56,556 bases of DNA from Sulfuritalea sp. GTDB taxonomy: Bacteria; Pseudomonadota; Gammaproteobacteria; Burkholderiales; Rhodocyclaceae. The stretch spans positions 1 through 56,556 of the forward strand of contig JAUSCI010000081.1 of the NCBI GenBank assembly GCA_030651305.1, written 5' to 3'. Shown one piece after another: positions 18,160 through 27,539 of the stretch (positions are counted from its first letter, which is position 1; each line of letters begins with the position of its first letter). A program made the translations under genes and the position numbers. The notes beneath the pieces are model-generated. The model was not told where the DNA came from. It saw nothing but the letters and a program-made list of their open reading frames with translations, and did no database searches.

Positions 18160-21100
18160 ATGACCATCCGCGTTGCGCTCAACCACCAGACCCGTTACAG
18201 CTTCGACCGGGCGGTCAGCCTCTGGCCGCATGAGGTCCGCCTGCGGCCCGCCGCGCATAGCCGCACGCCCATACTCAGCTATTCGCTCAAGGTGGAACCC
18301 GCCGGGCACTTCCTCAACTGGCAGCAGGACCCGTTCGGCAACTGGGTCGCGCGCCTGGTATTCCCCGAGAAGGCCGAGTCGCTGACGATTACCGTCGATC
18401 TGGTGGCCGACATGACGGTGATCAACCCGTTCGACTTCTTCATGGATGAGTCTGCCGAGAACTATCCCTTCGAGTATCCGGAGGGCTTGAAACGCGAACT
18501 GGGCCCGTATCTCGAAGCCGATCCGGCCACGCCCCTGCTGGCCGGCTGGATCGCGCGGACACGCAAGGAACTGCTCGGCAAGAAGATGCGCACCATCGAC
18601 ATGCTGGTCGGCATCAACCAGCGCGTGCAGGGTGACGTCGGCTACATCGTGCGCCTCGAAGCCGGCGTGCAGACGCCGGAAGAAACCCTGGAACTCAAGC
18701 GCGGCTCCTGCCGCGATTCGGCCTGGCTGCTGGTGCAAGCGCTGCGCCACCTCGGCCTCGCGGCGCGTTTCGCTTCGGGCTACCTGATCCAGTTGAAGGC
18801 CGACGTCAAGGCGCTCGACGGCCCTTCCGGCACCGACCACGACTTCACCGACCTGCATGCCTGGACCGAGGTGTACATCCCTGGCGCGGGCTGGATCGGC
18901 CTCGATCCGACCTCGGGCCTGCTCGCCGGCGAAGGCCACATTCCGCTGGCCTGCACGGCGATGCCTTCCTCCGCCGCACCGGTCATCGGCGCCACCGAAA
19001 AGTGCGAGTCGCACTTCGATTTCGCCATGCATGTCACGCGCATCCACGAAGACCCGCGCGTCACCCAACCCTACACCGAGGCGCAATGGCAGGCGGTGCT
19101 CGACCTCGGTCACCAGGTCGATGCCGAACTGGTCAAGCATGACGTGCGCCTGACCATGGGCGGCGAGCCGACCTTCGTTTCGATCGACGACATGGAAGGT
19201 CCGGAATGGAATTTCACCGCCTTGTCCGAGAAGAAGCGCGAACTCGCGGGCGACTTGCTGAACCGTCTGCAAGGGCATTTTTCTCCTGGAGCGATGCTGC
19301 ATTTCGGCCAGGGCAAGTGGTATCCCGGCGAACCGCTGCCGCGCTGGGCGCTGGGCTGCTACTGGCGCAGCGACGGCAAGCCGCTGTGGCAGGACGCGAA
19401 ACTCCTGGTCACCACCGACGGCGCCGGCACGCGCAAGGCCCAGGACGCGCTGCACTTCATCCGCCGCCTGACGCGCGAACTCGCCCTCGATCCCGGCTGG
19501 GTGATCGCCGCCTACGAAGATGTCACGCGCATCATCGACGAGGAACAACGCTGGCCGGAGAATTTCGACCCGCTCCAGGCCGACCTGAAAAAACCCGACG
19601 AACGGCTGCGCGTGGCGAAGCTGCTGGAACGCGGCCTGGGCGAGGCCGCAGGCTACGTATTGCCGCTGAAGGCCCTGCCGCCGACTCCTCGGGCAAACAA
19701 GCGCCGTCCCGCCGGCGCCGACTTTCAATCCCGCTTCCGCTCCAGCCCCTGGCCCTTGCGCCGCGAACACCTCTACCTGATCCCCGGCGATTCGCCGCTG
19801 GGCCTGCGCCTGCCGCTGGCTTCGCTGCCCTGGGTGGCGCCCGGCGACAAGGAAGAGGAACACACGCGCGACCCGTTTGCCGCACAGGAGCCGCTGGCCG
19901 ACCCCGCCGAAGCGCAGGCGGGCGCGCCGCGGCTAACCCCCTCTCCCCCAACCCCTCTCCCACCAGGGGAGAGGGGAGCGTTTATGCCGACCACGCCCAA
20001 GCCCGGCTACGATCCGCGCGAGATCGTGCACACCGCGCTGTGCGCCGAAGTGCGCGACGGCGTGCTCTGCATCTTCCTGCCACCGGTGCCTCTGCTGGAA
20101 GATTTCGTCACGCTGCTCACCGCGATCGAAGCCACCGCCGCCGACCTCAAGCTGCCCGTGCGCCTTGAAGGCTATACGCCGCCCAGCGACCCGCGCCTCA
20201 AGGAATTCCGCATCACGCCCGATCCCGGCGTGATCGAAGTCAACATCCATCCGGCGAGCAGCTGGGCGCAGCTGGTGGCGAACACCCAGATTCTCTACGA
20301 GGAAGCCCGCCTGACGCGCCTGGGCACCGAGAAGTTCATGCTCGACGGCCGCCACACCGGCACCGGCGGCGGCAACCACATCACGCTCGGCGCCGCCAGT
20401 CCGGCCGACTCGCCCTGCCTGCGCCGCCCCGACCTGCTGATGAGCCTGATCGCCTACTGGCAGCATCATCCGGCGCTGTCCTACCTGTTCTCCGGCATGT
20501 TCATCGGCCCCACCAGCCAGGCGCCGCGCGTCGACGAGGCGCGCCACGAGAGCCTCTACGAACTCGAAATCGCCTTCCAGCAGATGGCGCAACGCCTCAA
20601 GCCGGGCGAGGAAAGCCTGCAGCCGTGGCTGGTCGATCGCCTGCTGCGCAACCTCCTGGTCGATCTGTCCGGCAACACGCACCGTGCCGAGTTCTGCATC
20701 GACAAGCTCTATTCGCCCGACAGCGCCACCGGGCGCCTCGGCCTGGTCGAATTCCGCGGCTTCGAGATGCCGCCGCACGCGCAGATGTCGCTGCTGCAGA
20801 TGCTGCTGCTGCGCGCGCTGGTCGCCCGCTTCTGGCAGACGCCCTACAGCGGCAGCGGCCTGATGCGCTGGGGCACGGGGCTGCACGACCGCTACATGCT
20901 GCCGCACTTCGTCGCCCAGGACATGCAGGACGTGGTGCTCGACCTGCAGCGCGCCGGCTATGCCTTCGAGTTCGACTGGTTCGCGCCCTTCCTCGAATTC
21001 CGCTTTCCGCGCTTTGGCACGGTGGTCTATCACGGCATCGAAATCGAACTGCGCCAGGCGATAGAGCCCTGGCATGTACTGGGCGAAGAAGTCGCCGCTG

Positions 21101-21603
21101 GCGGCACGGCGCGCTACGTCGATTCCTCGGTCGAGCGGATGCAGGTCAAGGTGCGCCACATGCACGACAACCGCCACATCCTCACCTGCAACGGCCGTCC
21201 GCTGCCGCTGACCGGCACCGGCACGCGCGACGAATACGTCGCCGGCGTGCGCTACCGCGCCTGGAGCCCGCCTTCGGGACTGCACCCGAGCATCGGCGTG
21301 CAGGCGCCGCTGGTGTTCGACCTGGTCGATAACTGGAGCGGGCGCTCGATCGGCGGCTGCACCTACCACGTCGCCCATCCCGGCGGGCGCAGCTACGACA
21401 CCTTCCCGGTCAATGCCAACGAAGCCGAATCGCGCCGCGTCGCGCGCTTCTGGAACCACGGCCACACGCCGGGCCCGATGCACGTGCGGCGCGAAGGGCG
21501 CAACCCGGATTACCCGCTGACGCTGGACCTGCGCCGCGCCCCGGAAGCCTGGATGGAAGGCGCGCCGTCGATCGCCACCGAGCAGGAGCAGGCGCAGCAG
21601 TAG
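18160..21603 (+). CDS. Transglutaminase-like / DUF2126 fusion protein
   Basis: 1147 residues. N-terminal bacterial transglutaminase beta domain (about 1-100, starting TIRVALNHQTRYSFDRAV); transglutaminase core at about 150-260 with the catalytic triad region KRGSCRDSAWLLVQALR (Cys), DLHAWTEVYIPGAGW (His) and IGLDPTSG (Asp). From about residue 285 DUF2126 follows (LTMGGEPTFVS, GGGNHITLGAASP). The cluster context suggests an amide-forming or amide-cleaving pathway with the ATP-grasp and Anbu proteins. Two oddities fall in one linker: the segment RRPAGADFQ is a dispersed-motif copy (19705-19726), and LTPSPPTPLPPGERG is a hairpin repeat read in frame (19935-19979). No signal peptide. Confidence 0.92.
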   Translation: MTIRVALNHQTRYSFDRAVSLWPHEVRLRPAAHSRTPILSYSLKVEPAGHFLNWQQDPFGNWVARLVFPEKAESLTITVDLVADMTVINPFDFFMDESAENYPFEYPEGLKRELGPYLEADPATPLLAGWIARTRKELLGKKMRTIDMLVGINQRVQGDVGYIVRLEAGVQTPEETLELKRGSCRDSAWLLVQALRHLGLAARFASGYLIQLKADVKALDGPSGTDHDFTDLHAWTEVYIPGAGWIGLDPTSGLLAGEGHIPLACTAMPSSAAPVIGATEKCESHFDFAMHVTRIHEDPRVTQPYTEAQWQAVLDLGHQVDAELVKHDVRLTMGGEPTFVSIDDMEGPEWNFTALSEKKRELAGDLLNRLQGHFSPGAMLHFGQGKWYPGEPLPRWALGCYWRSDGKPLWQDAKLLVTTDGAGTRKAQDALHFIRRLTRELALDPGWVIAAYEDVTRIIDEEQRWPENFDPLQADLKKPDERLRVAKLLERGLGEAAGYVLPLKALPPTPRANKRRPAGADFQSRFRSSPWPLRREHLYLIPGDSPLGLRLPLASLPWVAPGDKEEEHTRDPFAAQEPLADPAEAQAGAPRLTPSPPTPLPPGERGAFMPTTPKPGYDPREIVHTALCAEVRDGVLCIFLPPVPLLEDFVTLLTAIEATAADLKLPVRLEGYTPPSDPRLKEFRITPDPGVIEVNIHPASSWAQLVANTQILYEEARLTRLGTEKFMLDGRHTGTGGGNHITLGAASPADSPCLRRPDLLMSLIAYWQHHPALSYLFSGMFIGPTSQAPRVDEARHESLYELEIAFQQMAQRLKPGEESLQPWLVDRLLRNLLVDLSGNTHRAEFCIDKLYSPDSATGRLGLVEFRGFEMPPHAQMSLLQMLLLRALVARFWQTPYSGSGLMRWGTGLHDRYMLPHFVAQDMQDVVLDLQRAGYAFEFDWFAPFLEFRFPRFGTVVYHGIEIELRQAIEPWHVLGEEVAAGGTARYVDSSVERMQVKVRHMHDNRHILTCNGRPLPLTGTGTRDEYVAGVRYRAWSPPSGLHPSIGVQAPLVFDLVDNWSGRSIGGCTYHVAHPGGRSYDTFPVNANEAESRRVARFWNHGHTPGPMHVRREGRNPDYPLTLDLRRAPEAWMEGAPSIATEQEQAQQ
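19705..19726 (-). repeat. Dispersed 22-bp motif, copy 5 (inside DUF2126 gene)
   Basis: Plus strand reads CGTCCCGCCGGCGCCGACTT then TC. It is translated as RRPAGADF, the same peptide produced by the copy in modC. Confidence 0.75.
19935..19979. repeat. In-frame hairpin repeat (CCCCTCTCC...GGAGAGGGG type)
   Basis: The arms CCCCTCTCCC (19939-19948) or CCCCTCTCCC (19953-19962, slightly shifted) face GGGGAGAGGGG (19968-19978) as an inverted repeat. This is a widespread intergenic repeat type in GC-rich proteobacteria (from memory). Here it sits inside an open frame and is translated as a proline-rich linker. Confidence 0.6.
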
Positions 21604-21613
21604 CGACGGACGG

Positions 21614-21635
21614 CGTCCCGCCAGCGCCGACTTTC
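21614..21635 (-). repeat. Dispersed 22-bp motif, copy 6 (intergenic)
   Basis: Plus strand CGTCCCGCCAGCGCCGACTT then TC, 10 bp after the stop codon of the transglutaminase/DUF2126 gene. Confidence 0.7.
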
Positions 21636-21741
21636 GGGCCTTCCGAAATCTACCGGTCGCAGTTGCGATTTCGCGCGTGTAGTGGCACGATCATGCCATG
21701 ACGCTTATTTCTCCACTGCCTCAGCGGGCCAGGCGATACGC

Positions 21742-22269
21742 ATGGTACTGATCCGAAAAAGTCGGATGACGGATCTGGCTGCGATGTTCGCAATCATCAA
21801 TGAAGCTGCCCAGGCCTATCGAGGAATCATCCCCGCCGACCGCTGGCACGAACCCTATATGCCGCAGGATGAACTGGAACTGGAGATTGCCGACGGCGTC
21901 ATATTCTGGGTCGCCGAGGAAGACGGGCGGCTGTCGGGGGTGATGGGGTTTCAGGACAAGGGTGACGTCGCTTTGGTACGCCACGCCTACATCACGCCGA
22001 CCGTGCAGAGGAAGGGAATCGGGACAAGGCTCCTGCGCCATGTGGAAAGCCTCGCGGGCAAGCCCGTGTTGATCGGAACCTGGGCGGACGCATCCTGGGC
22101 CATCGAGTTCTATCGGCGCAACGGATACACCATCGTCCCCGGCAGCGACAAGGACGCCCTGCTCCGCAAATACTGGTCGATTCCCGCCAGGCAGATCGAA
22201 ACCTCCGTTGTGCTTGCCGATGGTCGATGGATGCAAGCCCAGCCCTCTGCGACGGACGGCTATCCTTGA
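21742..22269 (+). CDS. GNAT family N-acetyltransferase
   Basis: 175 residues from the ATG at 21742; the frame is open 60 bp further upstream but homology starts with MVLIRKSRMTDLAAM. GNAT motif A is visible (RHAYITPTVQRKGIGTRLLRHVES, with the Q/RxxGxG acetyl-CoA loop) and motif B near WAIEFYRRNGYTIV. Acceptor unknown: protein, antibiotic and small amine are all possible. It is isolated between the Anbu cluster and a 500-bp gene-free region. Confidence 0.88.
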   Translation: MVLIRKSRMTDLAAMFAIINEAAQAYRGIIPADRWHEPYMPQDELELEIADGVIFWVAEEDGRLSGVMGFQDKGDVALVRHAYITPTVQRKGIGTRLLRHVESLAGKPVLIGTWADASWAIEFYRRNGYTIVPGSDKDALLRKYWSIPARQIETSVVLADGRWMQAQPSATDGYP

Positions 22270-22624
22270 TTGATTTGGATTCTGTTGACGAAAACGGGAG
22301 TTCGTCTGAGGCGTACGGCAGGATCCGGCCATCGAGGTCGTCGAAATGCGCCTGGACCGCACGGCCGCCTGCCCATCATATTGCTGACGGCCATCGTCGA
22401 AGCCATTCGGTTAGCAGATAGGCCTGAGCAGCCATCAATGATCGCTGAGCTACGTCTCGGTGCGGCCATCAGCCAACACCGGCGACGCATAAACTTCCCT
22501 CCGCTAGGCGTCGGCTCCAGGCAAGACAGCGGTCATGCATCTACTCGATGATCCAACCATGGCATTGATTTGCGATTGCGTTGTTGGCATAGTCCTCAAC
22601 TGATCTCCAGAGGAGGAGAGTTTC

Positions 22625-22660
22625 GGGCGGATCCGGGGTGACCCGCTTCCGTCCGATTTT
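22625..22660 (+). terminator. Possible Rho-independent terminator
   Basis: Imperfect stem GGGCGGA with TCCGTCC (one mismatch), then a seven-T run. It contains a smaller GGGTCACCC-like hairpin. No gene ends immediately before it, so the assignment is tentative. Confidence 0.35.
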
Positions 22661-22683
22661 TTTCATTGCGGGCGGGACATGCA

Positions 22684-22705
22684 AGAGTCGGCGCTAGCGG
22701 CACGG
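22684..22705 (+). repeat. Dispersed 22-bp motif, copy 7 (intergenic)
   Basis: Reads AGAGTCGGCGCTAGCGGCAC then GG, about 80 bp before the otsA start. Two differences from the consensus. Confidence 0.65.
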
Positions 22706-22783
22706 TGACCCACTGCGGTTTCGGCAGGGATAGCTTGGACCGGCGTGGCACAATGAGCCTCGCCAGACGAAAAGGACCAAGAC

Positions 22784-25015
22784 ATGCGACTTTCGTTGCG
22801 CTTCATTCTTCCACTACTGCTGGCATTGGCAGGCATTGCCTATGCCGTGGCCCCGCTGGTCGACCAGTTGACCCTGAAATGGTTTGTGCGCGATATGGAT
22901 ATACGCGCAGAACTGATCGCCAACACCATCTATGAACCGCTGCAGGAACAACTGGCCGCTGGCAAGAAGGCCAAGATCGGTGCATTTTTCGCCCGCATTA
23001 CCCAGGATGAGCGACTGTACGCGGTTGGCTACTGCGCCTCGGACCAGGTCGCGGCCCTGGTCGGCCGATCGATGCCGAAGGAAATTCGCTGCACCGATCT
23101 GTCCCGCTGGGAACAGACGGAAGGCCACTTGCTGCAAAGCTCCCAGGGACCCTTGCACGTCGCGGTAAAGCCGATGGTGAGCGAGGCTGCACCGGCGGGC
23201 AAGCTGGTCCTGGTACACGACATGAGTTTCGTCACGCGCCGCAGCGAAGAAACCAAGCGTTATGTCTTCTACTTCTTCATGGCGCTGGCGGCGGTGGTGT
23301 CGCTGATTACGGTGATCATTGCCCAATTGTCATGGCGGGGCTGGATGGCCGGCATGCGCTCCCTGCTGCGTGGTGAAGGGCTGCTGCGCCAGCCTGCCGC
23401 CGGTGCGCAGATGGAGCTTTCCGAGTTCAAGCCGATTGCCCGCGATCTGCAACGGCTGGTTCGCGAGCTGGAGGCGGAGACGCGCGCGCGCGACGAAAGC
23501 CAGATTACCTGGACGCCGGAGGCGCTGCGCGCCATTCTTCACGGCGAACTTCGCGGCGAGGATGTCATCGTGGTGTCCAATCGCGAGCCCTACATCCACC
23601 AGCGACGCGGCGACCACATCGACGTCCAGCGCCCGGCCAGCGGGCTGGTCACTGCGCTGGAACCGATCATGCGCGCCTGCTCGGGCACCTGGATCGCCCA
23701 CGGCAGCGGCTCCGCCGATCGTGAGGTGGTCGACCGGCACGACCGTGTCGCGGTCCCTCCGGACAAGCCCGCCTACCAGATTCGTCGCGTCTGGCTGACT
23801 CCCGAGGAAGAGGCTGGTTATTACTATGGCTTTGCCAACGAGGGCCTGTGGCCGCTTTGCCACATTGCCCATGTGCGGCCTACCTTCCGCTCCGGCGACT
23901 GGGCTCACTATGTCGCGGTCAATCGGAAATTCGCCAAGGCCGTGGTCAGCGAGTCGAAGACGAAAGCCCCCATTGTTCTCGTGCAGGATTATCACTTCGC
24001 GCTGCTGCCCCGGATTATCCGCGAGGAACTGCCCGAAGCCACGATCATTACCTTCTGGCACATCCCCTGGCCCAACCCGGAGTCTTTCGCCATCTGTCCG
24101 TGGGGCGAAGAGATACTGGCGGGGATGCTGGGCAGCAGCATTCTCGGCTTCCATACCCAGTTTCACTGCAACAACTTTGTCGACACCGTGGATCGCCAGC
24201 TTGAGGCGCGCGTCGATCGCGAATCCTTCACGGTTTCCTTCGGCGGCAAGCTGACCGCAGTCCGCCGTTATCCGATCTCGATCGCCTGGCCGCCGGAACC
24301 CGAACTGATGCAGAAGGATGTCGCGACCTGCCGTAGCGACATCCGCCAACTGAATGGCCTGCCGGTCGGGCACAAGCTGGGTATCGGTGTGGATCGTCTC
24401 GATTACACCAAAGGCATCATGGAGCGCTTTCGCGCCATCAAGCGACTGCTGGAGATGAATCCCGAATGGGTCGGACGTTTCAGCTTCATTCAGATCGCTG
24501 CACCTACGCGCACAGGCATCGACGAGTACCAGCACCATGAGGCCGAGGTGCGCGCCATGGCGGCACGGATCAATGACCGCTTCGGGCGCAAGGGACCACC
24601 ACCCATCGTGCTCAAAATCGAACACCACGAAGCGCCGGCAGTGTACGAGCATTTCCGTGCCGCCGATCTGTGCTTCGTCAGCAGCCTGCATGACGGCATG
24701 AACCTGGTCGCCAAGGAATTTGTCGCGGCTCGCGACGATGAGCGCGGCGTACTGATCCTGTCCCAATTCACCGGTGCTGCCCGCGAGTTGCCGGAGGCCC
24801 TGATCGTCAGCCCTTACGATGCGGACCAGTGCGCGGCCGCGCTGCACGTAGCCTTGACCATGCCCGAGAGCGAGCAGCGCGACCGCATGCGTCTGATGCG
24901 CGGGCTGGTGGCCGAGTTCAACGTCTTCCGCTGGGCTGGCCGCATGTTGCTCGATGCCGCCGCGATGCGCCGGCGCGGTCGGCTGATCGGCAAGGGTGGC
25001 GGAAGAGCGGTATGA
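22784..25015 (+). CDS. otsA: Membrane-anchored trehalose-6-phosphate synthase (sensor-like N-terminus + GT20)
   Basis: 743 residues, against about 470 for ordinary OtsA. Residues 1-25 form a membrane segment ([20 protein letters not shown]), about 26-165 a periplasmic-type domain, about 167-190 a second membrane segment ([20 protein letters not shown]), then a HAMP/coiled-coil-like linker. From about 265 the GT20 domain runs [59 protein letters not shown] and [13 protein letters not shown]. It should make trehalose 6-phosphate from UDP-glucose (or another NDP-glucose) and glucose 6-phosphate, possibly gated by a signal seen outside the membrane. The start of otsB overlaps its stop (ATGA). Confidence 0.93.
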   Translation: MRLSLRFILPLLLALAGIAYAVAPLVDQLTLKWFVRDMDIRAELIANTIYEPLQEQLAAGKKAKIGAFFARITQDERLYAVGYCASDQVAALVGRSMPKEIRCTDLSRWEQTEGHLLQSSQGPLHVAVKPMVSEAAPAGKLVLVHDMSFVTRRSEETKRYVFYFFMALAAVVSLITVIIAQLSWRGWMAGMRSLLRGEGLLRQPAAGAQMELSEFKPIARDLQRLVRELEAETRARDESQITWTPEALRAILHGELRGEDVIVVSNREPYIHQRRGDHIDVQRPASGLVTALEPIMRACSGTWIAHGSGSADREVVDRHDRVAVPPDKPAYQIRRVWLTPEEEAGYYYGFANEGLWPLCHIAHVRPTFRSGDWAHYVAVNRKFAKAVVSESKTKAPIVLVQDYHFALLPRIIREELPEATIITFWHIPWPNPESFAICPWGEEILAGMLGSSILGFHTQFHCNNFVDTVDRQLEARVDRESFTVSFGGKLTAVRRYPISIAWPPEPELMQKDVATCRSDIRQLNGLPVGHKLGIGVDRLDYTKGIMERFRAIKRLLEMNPEWVGRFSFIQIAAPTRTGIDEYQHHEAEVRAMAARINDRFGRKGPPPIVLKIEHHEAPAVYEHFRAADLCFVSSLHDGMNLVAKEFVAARDDERGVLILSQFTGAARELPEALIVSPYDADQCAAALHVALTMPESEQRDRMRLMRGLVAEFNVFRWAGRMLLDAAAMRRRGRLIGKGGGRAV

Positions 25016-25764
25016 GGAAGGGATTTCGCCGCCCGCCGCCGGCGCCCTGTGTCGAGTGCGCCTTTTTCCTCGATGTCGATGGCACACTGCTCGAAATCGC
25101 CGACACGCCGTCCGCCGTGCGGGTGGATATGGAACTGCTTGAACTGATCGGACGGCTGTTTCGCATCAGTGGCGGCGCGCTGGCCCTGGTCAGCGGCCGC
25201 TCGATCTCCGATCTGGAAGAACTGCTGGGAGCGCAGCGCCTGCCGCTGGCTGGCCAGCACGGGCTGGAGCGCCGCGACGCCGCCGGAAGGCTGTGGATTC
25301 ATGCCGCGCCCCCCGGCGCCAAATGCATGATCAAGGAGGCGCTGGCGCCGGTGCTGACTCGCCACCCCGGCCTGCTGCTGGAGGACAAGGGCCTGACGCT
25401 GGCGCTGCACTACCGCCAGGCACCGCATCTGGCCGCCTATGCGCACCGGCTGATGGCGCGGCTGATGCAGGAGGCGGGAGGCGAGCTTGAGTTACAGAAG
25501 GGAAAGCGCGTCATAGAAATCAAGCCGGCGGGCATCGACAAGGGCACGGCGGTGGCAGAGTATCTGACCGAGTCTCCCTTTCGCGGGCGCCATCCGGTGT
25601 TCATTGGCGATGACCTCAATGACGAACACGGCTTCGCCGAAGTGAACCGGATGGGCGGTATCTCGATCAAGGTCGGCCCCGGAAAGAGTTGCGCCCGCCA
25701 TCGGCTGCCTCACGTTGCGGCTGTCAGACACTGGCTGAACGAAGCACTGAAAGGAGCAGGATGA
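25012..25764 (+). CDS. otsB: Trehalose-6-phosphate phosphatase
   Basis: 250 residues from the ATG at 25012, which overlaps the otsA stop. HAD-superfamily motifs: CAFFLDVDGTLLEIA (nucleophile Asp and acid/base Asp), ALVSGRSI, and VFIGDDLNDEHGF (metal-binding Asp pair). LAGQHGLERR is the OtsB substrate block. It dephosphorylates trehalose 6-phosphate to trehalose. Its stop overlaps the GH15 start, so all three genes form one translationally coupled operon. Confidence 0.95.
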   Translation: MRKGFRRPPPAPCVECAFFLDVDGTLLEIADTPSAVRVDMELLELIGRLFRISGGALALVSGRSISDLEELLGAQRLPLAGQHGLERRDAAGRLWIHAAPPGAKCMIKEALAPVLTRHPGLLLEDKGLTLALHYRQAPHLAAYAHRLMARLMQEAGGELELQKGKRVIEIKPAGIDKGTAVAEYLTESPFRGRHPVFIGDDLNDEHGFAEVNRMGGISIKVGPGKSCARHRLPHVAAVRHWLNEALKGAG

Positions 25765-27539
25765 ACACTCTGGACCTGGCCTTGATCGGCAACTGCACCG
25801 TGGGCGCGCTGGTCGATGCGCGGGCGAAGATCGTCTGGGGCTGCTTCCCGCGCTTCGACGGCGATCCGGTGTTTTGCTCACTTCTGAGGAATGCGGACGA
25901 CTACGGCTTTTCCGCGGTCGAACTGGCTGATTGTGAGCGCACCGAGCAGCATTATCTGGAAAACACGGCGATTCTGGTGACGCGCCTCCACGATTGCCAC
26001 GGCGGTGGCGTCGAAGTCACTGATTTCGCGCCGCGCTTTGGCCAGTACGGGCGAATGTTCCGGCCGATGATGCTGGTGCGCCGCATCCGCCGCCTCAGCG
26101 GCAGCCCGCGCCTGACCCTGCGGGTGCGGCCGGCCTGCAACGAAGGCGTCGCCCGCCCGGAGGTGACCTGGGGCAGCAACCATATCCGCTATGTGGCGCA
26201 GGGACTCACTTTGCGGCTCACCACCGATGCCTCGCTGACCGCTATCCTGCAGGAAACCGCGTTCTTTCTTGAGGATACCGTAACCCTCTTGCTGGGGCCC
26301 GACGAATCCGTGCATGAAGCCGCCAATGAGGTCGGTCGCCGTTTTCTGGAGGAAACCACCCAATACTGGAGCGAATGGGTGCGCTTTCTCGGCATACCCT
26401 TCGAATGGCAGGAGGCCGTGATTCGCGCCGCGATCACGCTGAAACTGAATGCCTACGACGACACCGGCGCAATTATTGCCGCCATGACAACATCGATTCC
26501 CGAAGCAGCGGGCAGCGAACGCAACTGGGACTATCGCTATTGCTGGGTGCGCGACGGCTATTTCGTGCTCAATGCGCTGAACCGCCTCGGCGCTACCCGC
26601 ACCATGGAGCGGTATCTTGGCTACATCATCAATGTCGCCGCCAATGCCGGCGATGGCACGTTGCAACCCGTTTACGGCATCGATGGCCGGGCTGCGCTCG
26701 ACGAACGGGGGATCAGCGCACTGGACGGCTATCGCGGCATGGGGCCGGTGCGTATCGGAAATATGGCCTATCGCCAGGTGCAGCACGACGTCTATGGGTC
26801 GGTCATTCTCGCGGCGACGCACATCTTCTTTGACCAGCGCCTGACGCGGCGCGGTGACGAAGCCCTGTTCCATCGCCTCGAAGTTCTCGGCGACCAGGCC
26901 CGGCGCTGCTATGACCAGCCCGATGCCGGTCTTTGGGAGCTGCGCGGCAGCGCCCGGGTACATACCTTTTCTTCAGTGATGTGCTGGGCGGCCTGCGACC
27001 GCCTGGGCCGCATCGCTGCCCGTCTCGGCCTGACAGAACGCGCGGCATACTGGTCCGGCCATGCCACGCAAATGCACGAGACGATCAGCAAGAAGGCGTG
27101 GAACAAGAAACGCAGCGCCTTCGTTTCAACCTTTGACGGCAAGGCGATGGATGCGAGCCTGCTGTTGCTGGCCGAGGTCGGCTTTATCGATGCAGCCGAT
27201 CCGCGTTTCGCCGCCACCGTCGCGGCTGTGGAGAAGGATCTCCGCCATGGCGATTACATCTTCCGCTATGTCGAAAAGGATGATTTCGGTGAACCGGAGA
27301 ACGCCTTCCTGGTGTGCACCTTCTGGTACGTCAATGCGCTCGCGGCGCTGGACCGCCGCGACGAAGCGAGGGCCTTGTTCGAGAAACTGCTGGCATGTCG
27401 CAATCACCACGGCCTGCTGGCTGAGCACATCGATCCCCGCAGCGGTGAACAATGGGGGAATTTCGTGCAGACCTACAGCATGGTGGGCCTGATCAATGCG
27501 GCCATCCGTTTGTCGGTGCGTTGGGATCAAGCGTTTTAG
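25761..27539 (+). CDS. Glycoside hydrolase family 15 protein (glucoamylase/trehalase-like)
   Basis: 592 residues from the ATG preceded by AAGGAGCAGG. N-terminal beta-sandwich opening MNTLDLALIGNCTVGALVDA, then the (alpha/alpha)6 barrel with NWDYRYCWVRDGYFVLNAL and the second catalytic block HIDPRSGEQWGNFVQTYSMVG. No signal peptide, so cytosolic. GH15 proteins release glucose from alpha-glucans; some are trehalases. Being third in an otsA-otsB operon makes trehalose, a trehalose precursor or a competing glucan the likely substrate (inference). Confidence 0.92.
   Translation: MNTLDLALIGNCTVGALVDARAKIVWGCFPRFDGDPVFCSLLRNADDYGFSAVELADCERTEQHYLENTAILVTRLHDCHGGGVEVTDFAPRFGQYGRMFRPMMLVRRIRRLSGSPRLTLRVRPACNEGVARPEVTWGSNHIRYVAQGLTLRLTTDASLTAILQETAFFLEDTVTLLLGPDESVHEAANEVGRRFLEETTQYWSEWVRFLGIPFEWQEAVIRAAITLKLNAYDDTGAIIAAMTTSIPEAAGSERNWDYRYCWVRDGYFVLNALNRLGATRTMERYLGYIINVAANAGDGTLQPVYGIDGRAALDERGISALDGYRGMGPVRIGNMAYRQVQHDVYGSVILAATHIFFDQRLTRRGDEALFHRLEVLGDQARRCYDQPDAGLWELRGSARVHTFSSVMCWAACDRLGRIAARLGLTERAAYWSGHATQMHETISKKAWNKKRSAFVSTFDGKAMDASLLLLAEVGFIDAADPRFAATVAAVEKDLRHGDYIFRYVEKDDFGEPENAFLVCTFWYVNALAALDRRDEARALFEKLLACRNHHGLLAEHIDPRSGEQWGNFVQTYSMVGLINAAIRLSVRWDQAF

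Larger units (their letters stand above)
22270..22783. other. Gene-free stretch upstream of the trehalose operon
   Basis: No gene is recognised; the 93-codon frame 22270-22551 has no ribosome site or family resemblance. At 22625-22660 a GGGCGGA / TCCGTCC imperfect hairpin is followed by GATTTTTTT and may be a terminator. A dispersed-motif copy lies at 22684-22705. The operon promoter should lie in the last 80 bp. Confidence 0.5.

Noticed and set aside
18130-19863. 577-codon minus-strand frame opposite the transglutaminase gene
   Set aside because: Shadow frame of a full-length recognised gene; arginine, glutamine and glycine-rich with no family resemblance.
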